Source: Brevibacterium picturae
Lineage (GTDB): Bacteria; Actinomycetota; Actinomycetes; Actinomycetales; Brevibacteriaceae
Assembly: GCF_030453725.1 (NCBI RefSeq)
Contig: NZ_JAKDJU010000017.1
Location: forward strand, 1-33,337
Reading direction: 5' to 3'
DNA: 33,337 nucleotides
Made by a program: the position numbers and the translations under genes. Numbering within the stretch: the first letter of the stretch is position 1; every line of letters begins with the position of its first letter. The notes under the pieces were generated by a model that made no database searches, was not told the DNA's origin, and saw only the letters and a list, made by a program, of their open reading frames with translations. Positions 10,626-17,881 of this stretch are shown piece after piece.

Positions 10626-10731
10626 GATGTCAGTGTATTCGTCCGCGAGCACCGACTGACGATGCCCGCGGACTTTACCGGGATCGACCCGGTCCATCCT
10701 GCTTCAGCTCCTGCGTGAGTGGTCGTACCGC

Positions 10732-11985
10732 TCAGGCAGGGATGATGTTGTGCTCGGGTCCGAAGGGGAACTTCGTGATGTCCTCTGACCCGGACTCGCC
10801 GACGACGCAGATATCGTGCTCGCGGTAGCCGCCGGCTCCCGGCTGCCCCTCGAGGACGGTGATCATCGGCTCCATCGACACGACCATGCCCGGCTCGAGC
10901 ACGGTGTCGATGTCCTCGCGCAGTTCGAGACCGGCTTCGCGGCCGTAGTAGTGGCTGAGCACACCGAAGGAATGACCGTAGCCGAATGTGCGGTTCGGGA
11001 ACAGTCCGTGCTCGACGTAGATCTCGTTGAGCTCGGCAGCGATGTCCTTGCACACCGCTCCCGGCTTGATCAGTTCGATCCCCCGCTTGTGCACCTCGAC
11101 GTTGACGTTCCACAGGTCCAGCGAGGCCGGGTCGGGCTCACCGTAGAACAGTGTGCGTTCGAGAGCGGTGTAGTAGCCCGAGGGCATCGGGAAGCAGTTG
11201 AGGCTGAGGATGTCGCCTTTGCGCACCTTCCGCGTCGTCGCCCAGTTGTGCGCTCCGTCAGTGTTGATGCCCGATTGGAACCACACCCAGGTGTCGCGGA
11301 TCTCCTGGTCGGGGAAGGTCTTGGCGATCTCGTGGACCATGGCCTCGGTGCCGATGAGGGCGACCTCGTACTCGCTGATGCCTTCGGTGATCGCGGCCTT
11401 GATCGCCTCGCCGCCGAGGTCGCCGATCCGGGCGCTGTGCTTGATCACCTCGATCTCCTCACCCGACTTGATCATGCGCTGACGCATCGCGGCCTGTGAG
11501 ATGTCGACGAGGCTTGCCGAGGGGAAGGCCCCCTGGATCTTGTTGCGATTCTCCAGGGGCAGGTTGTCGTCCTCGACGCCGAGGCGCTTGGGGGCGGCGA
11601 TGCCGCGCTGGCGCAGCCCTTCCTGGATGGCGTAGAGGTAGTTGTCGCGGCGCCAGTCCGTGTAGACGATGTTCTCGCCGTAGCTCGTCCGCCAGGGCAT
11701 GCCCGCGTCGATGTTGGCCGTGATCGTCACGGAATCATCGGGGGTGACGACCATCGCGTAGGAGCGACCGAAGTAGGTGAAGAGGAAGTCCGAGTAGTAC
11801 TTGATGTTGTGATATGAGGTGAGCACGACGGCGTCGAGCTCCTTCTCGGCCATGATCGTTCGCAGCCCGGTCAGGCGCCGCTCCATCTCTGTGTCAGAGA
11901 ACGTCAGCGTCGACTTGGAGCCGTTGTGGAGGACCTTGAGGCGCTCGAGATCGGCGACGGAGGCGGTGTCGGTGGTGGTGGTCAT
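10732..11985 (-). CDS. Creatinase (creatine amidinohydrolase)
   Basis: Hydrolyses creatine to sarcosine and urea in the cytoplasm. The 417-aa chain has the creatinase N-terminal domain and the pita-bread M24 fold. Compared from memory with the 403-aa Pseudomonas putida enzyme, the key residues all sit 14 positions later: His232 is H246 (FQSGINTDGAHN), Glu262 is E276 (YYTALERTLF) and Glu358 is E372 (VVSMEPMI). Long segments such as TSYHNIKYYSDFLF, GYGHSFGVLSHYYGREAG and LELREDIDTVLEPGMVVS are creatinase-like rather than those of a metal-dependent Xaa-Pro peptidase. The ribosome site GAAGGAG lies 5 bases upstream. Its product sarcosine is the substrate of the neighbouring sox operon, which strongly supports the call. 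Confidence 0.92.
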   Translation of the reverse strand: MTTTTDTASVADLERLKVLHNGSKSTLTFSDTEMERRLTGLRTIMAEKELDAVVLTSYHNIKYYSDFLFTYFGRSYAMVVTPDDSVTITANIDAGMPWRTSYGENIVYTDWRRDNYLYAIQEGLRQRGIAAPKRLGVEDDNLPLENRNKIQGAFPSASLVDISQAAMRQRMIKSGEEIEVIKHSARIGDLGGEAIKAAITEGISEYEVALIGTEAMVHEIAKTFPDQEIRDTWVWFQSGINTDGAHNWATTRKVRKGDILSLNCFPMPSGYYTALERTLFYGEPDPASLDLWNVNVEVHKRGIELIKPGAVCKDIAAELNEIYVEHGLFPNRTFGYGHSFGVLSHYYGREAGLELREDIDTVLEPGMVVSMEPMITVLEGQPGAGGYREHDICVVGESGSEDITKFPFGPEHNIIPA

Positions 11986-12065
11986 GAGATCTCCTTCTCG
12001 TGTGGGTGAACCGTGGGTGGATCAGGGTGCGTTGCGGGTGAGCCGGGAGGAGTGCGTCTGCGCGA

Positions 12066-13379
12066 TCAGACGTCGCGCAGAGGTTTGTGGAAGGTTTCCT
12101 TGGCACAGAGGACCGCGCCCAGGCAGACGACGGCGGCAGCCATGAGATACCAGCCGGGCGCCAGCGCCGAATTCGTCATGCTGATGAGCAAAGTGGCCAT
12201 GAACGGTGCTGTGCCGCCGAAGAGGGAGTTCGAGAGGTTGAAGCTGACGGCGAATCCGCTGTAGCGGATCCTCGTCGGGAACATCTCGGCGAGGAAGGTC
12301 GGCAGCGTCCCGTCGTTGAGGGTGAGCATGCCGCCCAGTGCGATCTGGACGAGGACGACGACGGTGAAGCTGCCGGAGCCGAGAAGCATGAACGCCGGGA
12401 CCGTGAAGATGATGAAGACGATGGAGGCGATGAAGAGCATCCGCTTGCGCCCGAACCGGTCCGAGGCCAGCCCTGTCAACAGAATGAAGCCGATGTACGT
12501 CAGGAGTGCGATCGTCGTGGCGACGAAGGATTCGGTGGCACCGTACCCCAATTCCGTCGTGAGGTAGGTGGGCATATAAGTGAGCACCACGTAGAAACCG
12601 ACCGCATTGAGCAGAACCGCACACATGGCGATGACGAGCGGACGCCAATGGTCGCGGAACATTGCGAAGACCGGTGCCTTGATGACTTCGTCCTCCTGGG
12701 CCAGCTCGCGGAAGGCCGGGGTGTCTTCGAGTCGCGTGCGGATATAGCGGCCGATGAGACCCATGGGAGCCGCAAGGAAGAACGGCAGCCGCCAACCCCA
12801 GGTCTCCAACTGCGCGTCGGTGAGCACCGAGGTCAGGACCGCAGCGAGTACGGAACCCAGCAGGAGCCCGGAAGCGGTGCTGGCCGGAACCACTGCCCCA
12901 TAGAGACCACGCCGACCCGGGGGTGCGTATTCGACGAGGAATGCCGAGGCGCCCGCATATTCGCCAGCCGCAGAGAATCCCTGGACGAGGCGGACGAGCA
13001 GGAGCAGGAGCGGCGCGAACAGACCGACCATGGCGTAGCTGGGCAGCAGGCCGATGGCGAAGGTCGAGACCGACATGATGAGGATCGACACGGACAGCGC
13101 CGATCGACGACCGATCTTGTCGCCGATGTGTCCCCAGATGAACCCGCCGATCGGACGGACGACGAAGGACACCGCGAAGACCGCGAAGGTGGAGAGCAGG
13201 GCGATGTTGCCCTCGGAGGCGGGGAAGAAGACAAGTGCGATCGTGGCCGCGAAGTATCCGTAGACGCCGTAGTCGAACCACTCGACGAAGTTGCCGATGA
13301 AGCTCGCCGAGATGACACGGCGCAGGACACGTTTCTGTTTGACCGAGGGGGACGTGGCGGGAGCCGAGATCTGAGTCAT
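12066..13379 (-). CDS. MFS transporter, metabolite:H+ symporter (MHS/ProP-like) family; likely creatine or related uptake
   Basis: A 437-aa integral membrane protein with about 12 helices. The N-terminal SFIGNFVEWFDYGVYGYFA is the signature of the MHS branch of the major facilitator superfamily (ProP, ShiA, KgtP). The loop GGFIWGHIGDKIGRRSAL is the conserved motif after helix 2, and ASDRFGRKRML its mid-protein repeat. The start at 13379 (MTQISAPATS) fits the family; the open frame continues upstream without similarity. It precedes the creatinase by 80 bp on the same strand. I infer import of creatine, sarcosine or a betaine; the substrate cannot be read from sequence. Confidence 0.88.
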   Translation of the reverse strand: MTQISAPATSPSVKQKRVLRRVISASFIGNFVEWFDYGVYGYFAATIALVFFPASEGNIALLSTFAVFAVSFVVRPIGGFIWGHIGDKIGRRSALSVSILIMSVSTFAIGLLPSYAMVGLFAPLLLLLVRLVQGFSAAGEYAGASAFLVEYAPPGRRGLYGAVVPASTASGLLLGSVLAAVLTSVLTDAQLETWGWRLPFFLAAPMGLIGRYIRTRLEDTPAFRELAQEDEVIKAPVFAMFRDHWRPLVIAMCAVLLNAVGFYVVLTYMPTYLTTELGYGATESFVATTIALLTYIGFILLTGLASDRFGRKRMLFIASIVFIIFTVPAFMLLGSGSFTVVVLVQIALGGMLTLNDGTLPTFLAEMFPTRIRYSGFAVSFNLSNSLFGGTAPFMATLLISMTNSALAPGWYLMAAAVVCLGAVLCAKETFHKPLRDV

Positions 13380-13453
13380 GGTCACACCGCCGATCTCATG
13401 GGAGCGAATATCGACATCGTTGTCTTCTCCATCATCGTGACTGATATGAGTAA

Positions 13454-13479
13454 GTTGCAGCCATTGCAACCCTGTTGCA
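13454..13479. promoter_or_regulatory. Overlapping GTTGCA/TGCAAC palindromes upstream of the transporter-creatinase operon
   Basis: Three half-sites alternate in orientation: GTTGCA (13454-13459), TGCAAC (13465-13470) and GTTGCA (13474-13479). The last two form the 15-bp palindrome TGCAACCCTGTTGCA, a size typical of IclR-family sites; the first two form GTTGCAGCCATTGCAAC. A weak leftward promoter can be drawn over them (TTGCAA at 13464-13469, 17-bp spacer, TATCAG at 13441-13446). I infer this is the operator of the IclR protein encoded at the end of the operon. Confidence 0.5.
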
Positions 13480-13530
13480 TAAACACTAGGGGTCGAGATT
13501 GACGGGGTCAAGGGTGTCTCATAAGAAAAA

Positions 13531-13558
13531 CGCTCGACCGGTCGAGCGAGCTGGGTCC
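13531..13558 (-). terminator. Perfect 18-bp palindrome, possible leftward terminator or attenuator
   Basis: CGCTCGACCGGTCGAGCG at 13531-13548 is perfectly self-complementary (7-bp stem with a CCGG loop). Read leftward it is followed by TTTTTCTTAT (complement of 13521-13530), which is the form of an intrinsic terminator. It lies about 150 bp upstream of the transporter start in a divergent intergenic region, where a terminator would be out of place unless a leftward promoter lies further upstream. It could instead be a protein-binding palindrome. Confidence 0.45.
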
Positions 13559-13681
13559 ACCCGGGTTCTCGGGCGCCGGGTCCGACCGAACCGACTCTTG
13601 TGCACGGTGCCTGTTCCGCATCCCCAGGTTCGGGCAGAATGGGTTCACTGAAATCGTCCCCGTGCTGTGAAGGAGAGCGTT

Positions 13682-14365
13682 GTGAGCACCCGCCCATCAA
13701 TCATCGTCTTCGACGTGAACGAAACCATTTCGGACATGTCACCATTGGCCGGGCTCTTCGAGGAGGTCGGCGCACCCGGGGCGCTGGCCGAACTCTGGTT
13801 CACCACCCTGCTCAGAGACGGCTTTGCCCTGACCGCGGCCGGCGACAATGTCGAGTTCTCCGAGTTGGGCGCCGAAGCGCTGCACCGCTTGCTGAACAGC
13901 GTCGACCTCGACCGGAACCGGAGTCAGGCGGTGGAGCACATCATGGTCGGCATGGCATCGCTGGGTGTGCACCCTGACGTCCCCGAAGGAGTCCGCGGTC
14001 TGTGTCAGGCCGGGTATCGGCTGATCACCTTGTCCAACGGTTCCACCGCGATTGCTGCGAGTCTCTTCGAACGCGCTGAAATCGGCGATTCGTTCGAGTC
14101 TCTGCTCTCGGTCGAAAACGCACCGGCGTGGAAACCTGCCCCGGCCGCTTACCACTATGCTGCACGGACGAGCAGCGCGGACCCTTCGGAGATGATGTTG
14201 GTCGCCGTCCATCCCTGGGACATCCACGGTGCAGCAAGGGCAGGCCTTCAAACGGCTTGGCTCAACCGCTCGGGCGCTTCCTACCCCAGCTGCTTCTCTC
14301 CACCGGACAACACCGTCACTGACTTGACCGATCTCTCGTGCGTCCTGGCAGCCAGGGTCGCATGA
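13682..14365 (+). CDS. HAD-superfamily hydrolase, haloacid dehalogenase type II-like
   Basis: A 227-aa cytoplasmic hydrolase with the HAD core. Motif I is FDVNETISDM with nucleophile D11; motif II is TLSNGST; the motif III lysine is in AWKPAPAAYHYA; the acidic motif IV region is VAVHPWDIHGAARAG. This resembles the (S)-2-haloacid dehalogenase branch, though DVNET replaces the DxYGT of proven dehalogenases, so the substrate is open. The GTG at 13682 has AAGGAG six bases upstream; an in-frame GTG at 13667 would place that site inside the gene. It diverges from the creatine cluster, with no evident link to it. Confidence 0.8.
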   Translation: MSTRPSIIVFDVNETISDMSPLAGLFEEVGAPGALAELWFTTLLRDGFALTAAGDNVEFSELGAEALHRLLNSVDLDRNRSQAVEHIMVGMASLGVHPDVPEGVRGLCQAGYRLITLSNGSTAIAASLFERAEIGDSFESLLSVENAPAWKPAPAAYHYAARTSSADPSEMMLVAVHPWDIHGAARAGLQTAWLNRSGASYPSCFSPPDNTVTDLTDLSCVLAARVA

Positions 14366-14444
14366 GCCGACGTCAGGACCAGCTCCTGTCCAGCATCAGG
14401 CGAAGGATTGACGCCGGTCATCTCACGGTGCCAGTGTTGGCCGC

Positions 14445-15182
14445 ATGAATGCCGACATACGCTTCTATTTCGACCCGGTCTGCCCTTTTGCCTGGATGAC
14501 GAGCAAATGGGTGCGGCAGGTGCAGGCACAGCGTGACTACACCGTGGACTGGAGATTCATCTCATTGCGTCTGATCAATGCCGACGTTGACTACGATGCG
14601 CAGTTTCCACCCGAATACGAAGCGGGGCATACGGCCGGACTCCGACTTCTGAGAGTCGCAGCTCGGGCTCGAGCTGAACACGGCCGCGACTCCTTGGGTG
14701 CCTTGTATGCGGCGATGGGGAGGCACATCTTCGATGGTGCGGCAGATTGGCCGACCCACCGACCCGAAGGCGAGTTGCGTGAAGAGCGCGGGACGCGGGA
14801 GTTCGCGGAACCGATCCTCGCCGAGGCTGGCTTGCCCGTGGAATTGGCGCAGGCTCTCGACGACGAAACCTGGGACGCTGAGATCCAGCAGGAGACGGAT
14901 GAGGCTCTCGCGCTGACAGGGAAGGACGTGGGCACGCCGATCATCCACTTCTCGCCGCCCGAAGGGGTGGCTTTCTTCGGACCGGTGATCAGTCGGCTGC
15001 CCGATGAGGACTCGGCCGTCGAACTCTGGGACCATGTCGTCGGACTGGCAAGCTTTCCCGGCTTCTCGGAGCTCAAACGAAGTCTCCGGGAGCGACCGCA
15101 GCTTGCTGCTTTCGGAGTCGACACTGATTCCGCTGGTCAGCAGGAGGACTGGCATGGCGGCAGCCGTCGGCACAAGAAGTGA
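14445..15182 (+). CDS. DsbA-family thioredoxin-fold protein resembling mycothiol-dependent nitroreductase Rv2466c
   Basis: A 245-aa cytoplasmic protein with no signal peptide. It follows the Rv2466c layout: FYFDPVCPFAWMTSKW near the N terminus, a helical insertion containing LYAAMGRHIF, the cis-proline loop DVGTPIIHF, the sequence VAFFGPVISRLP, and a C-terminal FPGFSELKR. Where Rv2466c has CPWC, this protein has C13-P-F-A16, so only the first cysteine remains. That would favour a monothiol, mycothiol-linked mechanism (inference). The C terminus carries an extra hydrophilic tail of about 25 residues. No clear ribosome site precedes the ATG. The gene ends just before a strong terminator. Confidence 0.78.
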   Translation: MNADIRFYFDPVCPFAWMTSKWVRQVQAQRDYTVDWRFISLRLINADVDYDAQFPPEYEAGHTAGLRLLRVAARARAEHGRDSLGALYAAMGRHIFDGAADWPTHRPEGELREERGTREFAEPILAEAGLPVELAQALDDETWDAEIQQETDEALALTGKDVGTPIIHFSPPEGVAFFGPVISRLPDEDSAVELWDHVVGLASFPGFSELKRSLRERPQLAAFGVDTDSAGQQEDWHGGSRRHKK

Positions 15183-15200
15183 TCGGGCTGTATGCGATTC

Positions 15201-15239
15201 GGCCCCTGCAGGACGCTCTCGTCCTGCAGGGGCCTTCCT
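15201..15239. terminator. Strong hairpin terminator between convergent genes
   Basis: GGCCCCTGCAGGACG pairs with CGTCCTGCAGGGGCC as a perfect 15-bp stem (15201-15215 with 15220-15234) closed by a CTCT loop, followed rightward by TTCCTC. It sits between the ends of the rightward DsbA-like gene and the leftward cytochrome b gene and probably serves both. Confidence 0.85.
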
Positions 15240-15291
15240 CGTCCGGCGCTTCCGGCCACATCCCGGAGTCTCTCCGGCAGCGCATATTCTG

Positions 15292-17880
15292 CTAGCGGCT
15301 GCTGACGCGGCCGAACATATTCGCGATCGGCGCCAACAGCATCGGCCTGGCGGCGAACCAGCCGCCGACGATGACCGCCAGTGAGGCCACGAACCAGATG
15401 AAACCGACCCAGCTCACATCATCCGAACCCCCGTACATGTGGTTGAGGTTCTGACGCATGCCCGTGGCGAACACGAGGAACACGTGGATGATGATGAACA
15501 CGACGAAGAAGATCATCGTCGGGAAGTGAATCGCGCGAGCCAACGGTGCCGGGTAGATCTTGTTGAGCTTGGCAGCGTCCTTCGGCCACCATTCGCTCAT
15601 CCGCACACCGGTGATCGCAGCCAGCGGAGCCGCAACGAACACAACGAGGAAGTACATCAGCTGCTGGAGCGAGTTGTAGTTGACCCACCCGTGTTCGGTC
15701 GGCCAATCCAACATCGCGTACTGCAGCATCGCCGAGACGGCGTTCGGGAAGACCTCCCAGCTCGTCGGCACGATCCGCGCCCAATGTCCGGAGGCGAACA
15801 GCAGCACGACGAAGACCACGCCGTTGGCCAGCCAGAACAGATCGATGCCCGTGTGGAACCACAGGTTGATGCTGATCTTCTTGCCACCCTTCTTCGGGGT
15901 GTAGAAGGCCGGCGGCTTCTGCTGATATCTCACCTGCAGACCCGAGCGGATGATGAGGACCATGAAGAAGACGTTGAGGAAGTGCGTCCAGCTCGCCCAC
16001 GCCGGGAACCCGTCATCGACGAACTCCGGCAGAGCGTACTCGCCCGGATACCTCTCGAGGAACTCCGGCACACCGGGCAGGGTCGTGAGCCCGCGTGCCG
16101 CGAGGACCAAGATGCCGGCAACGACGATGAGTCCGCCGAGCCCCAGGCCACCGAGCTTCGCCCACTGGCCCACGGACTTCGAACCGATCATGGTCGGTTC
16201 CTTCTTCGCGGCCGTTCCCGATGCTTTCGCCGAGGCGGCCGCCGGCGAGGGTTTGGTCGCTGAGCTCGCGGCCGGAGCCTTTTTGGCAGGTGCGGAGCTC
16301 GTCTTCGCGGCAGGTTTGTCGGCCGGTTTCGCTGCGGGTTTCGCCGTCGGCTTGTCCGTCGCCTTGGCGGCGGGTTTGCCCATCGGTTTCCTCTGAGCAG
16401 GTCCCGTCGACTTGGACAGTCCGGATCTCGTCGATTTCGGGTCCGCCGAGGTGGCCGCCGGCTTTTCGTCAGGCGCGGACTTGTCGCCCGAGCTCGAGGC
16501 TGCGACAGCGGCACCGGCTGCACCGGCACCGACGGCAGCTGCTCCTGCGGCTGCCGCTGGAGCAGCCGAGGAAGACTCAGATGGTTTCTCGTCGGGAGCC
16601 GAGGCGACAGACGAATCACCTTCAGCAGACGAATCACTTTCAGCAGCCGGAGCCGTCGAGCTCGATTCGGCCGCAGCTGAATCGGTCGAGGCAGGAGCGA
16701 ATCCTTCTGGGGGCCATGGGTCCCCGCCTGCCACGCGAGGCAGTCCTCGTCGCAGAGGAGTATCGCTGAGCTCGCCGGATGACTTCTTCCCGGAGGCGGC
16801 AGCAGCACCAGCGCCGACAGCGGCAACGGCGGCTCCGGCCGTCGCAGCGGCGGCCGGAGCAGCCGATGACTTGTCGGTATCCGTGGACGCATCATCTGCG
16901 GCTGGAGCTTCTCCACCCGCGGACGTGCTCGAGCCCGCAGCACCATCAGCCGCAGGAGCACTCTCACCTGCAGGTGGAGTCGAAGGTGCCGAGGCGGCCT
17001 TCGCACCTGCAGGGGCAAGGCCCTCTGGGGGCCAAGGGTCGCCACCGGCAACGCGGGGCAGACCGCGGCGCAGCGGAACATCCCCGGCGGGGGCAGTCTC
17101 AGCCGCCGCAGAGGAGTCAGCCGGCTCAGCGTCCGCGGACGCTTGGGATGCGGGCTCAGTGTCGGCATTGGACGCGACAGCTGCACCAGCGACTGCAGCT
17201 CCCGCACCTGCGGCACCGGCAGCAGCCGGAGCAACGGACGAGGAGTCAGAGTCGGACTGAGCTGCGGGTTCGGCCTCGGGGGCTGCTGAAGCAGCTTCCG
17301 AATTCGATGGCGCTTTCACACCGGCAGGCGCGAGGCCCTCGGGCGGCCATGGTTCGCCACCGGCAACGCGGGGCAGGCCACGGCGCAGCGGAACCTCGCT
17401 GCTCGCCTCGGCGGCAGGAGCGGACGACTGGGCAGAAGTTGATTCAGACGGCTGTTCAGCAGCGTCACCTGAGTCCGCGTCCGAATCGGATGCGGCGGCC
17501 ACTGTTCCAACCGCTGCACCGGCAGCGACACCGGTCGCGCCGGCTGCCGCACCGGCACCGAGTGAGCCGGACTCATCGGCTTCCTCCAGCTCTCCGGCAG
17601 CGTCGGCCTCGACGGCGGTCGGCTGTTCAGCCTCGGCGGGCGACTCGGCCGCAACGGGCTGGTCGGTGTCGACCGGCTCGGCCGCGTCTACGGATTCGAC
17701 CGAGTCTGCCGACTCAACCGCCTCGGCGCCGGAATCAGCGGATACCGGCTCGGCCGACTCAACCGAGACAGCGGAAGTGCCCGGCTCGAGCGGCTCGCCG
17801 ATGACGCCCTCTGGGGGCCATGGCTCACCGCCCGGCTCTCTGGGCAGGCCCGAGCGCAGCGAACTGGAATACGTGGCCAT
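15292..17880 (-). CDS. ETF-linked membrane cytochrome b with a long repeat-bearing cytoplasmic arm
   Basis: An 862-aa two-part protein. Residues 1-565 are low-complexity Ala/Ser/Glu/Pro sequence with four copies of a motif near LRRGLPRVAGGDPWPPEG (8-25, 165-182, 270-287, 376-393), Ala/Gly-rich stretches (about 108-130, 217-237, 340-363, 439-461) and a basic Lys/Pro/Ala segment (about 481-562). Residues 580-843 hold six predicted helices (580-597, 631-650, 678-697, 739-757, 786-806, 823-843). Histidines H633, H676, H785 and H799 match in spacing the four haem ligands of FdnI (H18, H57, H155, H169), suggesting a di-haem cytochrome b. Basic loops at 651-677 and 758-784 and a basic C terminus place arm and C terminus in the cytoplasm. 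The ATG lies 1 bp after the etfA stop, so the gene is coupled to etfBA. I infer it accepts electrons from ETF and passes them to quinone; this is unproven. Confidence 0.8.
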   Translation of the reverse strand: MATYSSSLRSGLPREPGGEPWPPEGVIGEPLEPGTSAVSVESAEPVSADSGAEAVESADSVESVDAAEPVDTDQPVAAESPAEAEQPTAVEADAAGELEEADESGSLGAGAAAGATGVAAGAAVGTVAAASDSDADSGDAAEQPSESTSAQSSAPAAEASSEVPLRRGLPRVAGGEPWPPEGLAPAGVKAPSNSEAASAAPEAEPAAQSDSDSSSVAPAAAGAAGAGAAVAGAAVASNADTEPASQASADAEPADSSAAAETAPAGDVPLRRGLPRVAGGDPWPPEGLAPAGAKAASAPSTPPAGESAPAADGAAGSSTSAGGEAPAADDASTDTDKSSAAPAAAATAGAAVAAVGAGAAAASGKKSSGELSDTPLRRGLPRVAGGDPWPPEGFAPASTDSAAAESSSTAPAAESDSSAEGDSSVASAPDEKPSESSSAAPAAAAGAAAVGAGAAGAAVAASSSGDKSAPDEKPAATSADPKSTRSGLSKSTGPAQRKPMGKPAAKATDKPTAKPAAKPADKPAAKTSSAPAKKAPAASSATKPSPAAASAKASGTAAKKEPTMIGSKSVGQWAKLGGLGLGGLIVVAGILVLAARGLTTLPGVPEFLERYPGEYALPEFVDDGFPAWASWTHFLNVFFMVLIIRSGLQVRYQQKPPAFYTPKKGGKKISINLWFHTGIDLFWLANGVVFVVLLFASGHWARIVPTSWEVFPNAVSAMLQYAMLDWPTEHGWVNYNSLQQLMYFLVVFVAAPLAAITGVRMSEWWPKDAAKLNKIYPAPLARAIHFPTMIFFVVFIIIHVFLVFATGMRQNLNHMYGGSDDVSWVGFIWFVASLAVIVGGWFAARPMLLAPIANMFGRVSSR
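16702..16755 (-). repeat. PWPPEG motif copy 4 (residues 376-393)
   Basis: Encodes LRRGLPRVAGGDPWPPEG followed by FAPAS. It is 106 residues from copy 3 and is the last copy before the basic linker. Confidence 0.9.
17020..17073 (-). repeat. PWPPEG motif copy 3 (residues 270-287)
   Basis: Encodes the same 18 residues as copy 4, followed by LAPAGAKA. It is 105 residues from copy 2. Confidence 0.9.
17335..17388 (-). repeat. PWPPEG motif copy 2 (residues 165-182)
   Basis: Encodes LRRGLPRVAGGEPWPPEG followed by LAPAGVKA; it differs from copies 3 and 4 by Glu for Asp. Confidence 0.9.
17806..17859 (-). repeat. PWPPEG motif copy 1 (residues 8-25)
   Basis: Encodes LRSGLPREPGGEPWPPEG close to the N terminus. 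It is the most divergent copy but keeps GLPR, GG and PWPPEG. It is 157 residues from copy 2, a wider gap than between the later copies. Confidence 0.9.
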
Positions 17881-17881
17881 A

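Larger units (their letters stand above)
13380..13681. other. Divergent intergenic region between the MFS transporter and HAD hydrolase
   Basis: About 300 bp without a supported gene. It holds the half-site array at 13454-13479 and the palindrome at 13531-13548. No convincing rightward promoter for the HAD gene was found. Confidence 0.6.

Noticed and set aside
10732..11985. Xaa-Pro aminopeptidase as the identity of the M24-fold protein
   Set aside because: Residues equivalent to creatinase His232, Glu262 and Glu358 are at a constant 14-residue offset, and long creatinase-type segments are present. The sarcosine pathway next door agrees.
12087..13502. 471-codon rightward open frame antisense to the MFS transporter
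   Set aside because: Acidic, repetitive composition and no domain; the transporter on the other strand has clear MFS motifs.
16188..17804. Several 180-350 codon open frames overlapping the repeat arm of the cytochrome b gene
   Set aside because: Low-complexity high-GC DNA keeps all frames open. The leftward frame is supported by the conserved motifs, the downstream cytochrome domain and coupling to etfA.
16702..17859. Spaced DNA repeats resembling a CRISPR-like array
   Set aside because: The repeats are 54-bp coding units, in frame, about 315 bp apart, and encode a protein motif; there are no short regular spacers or cas genes.
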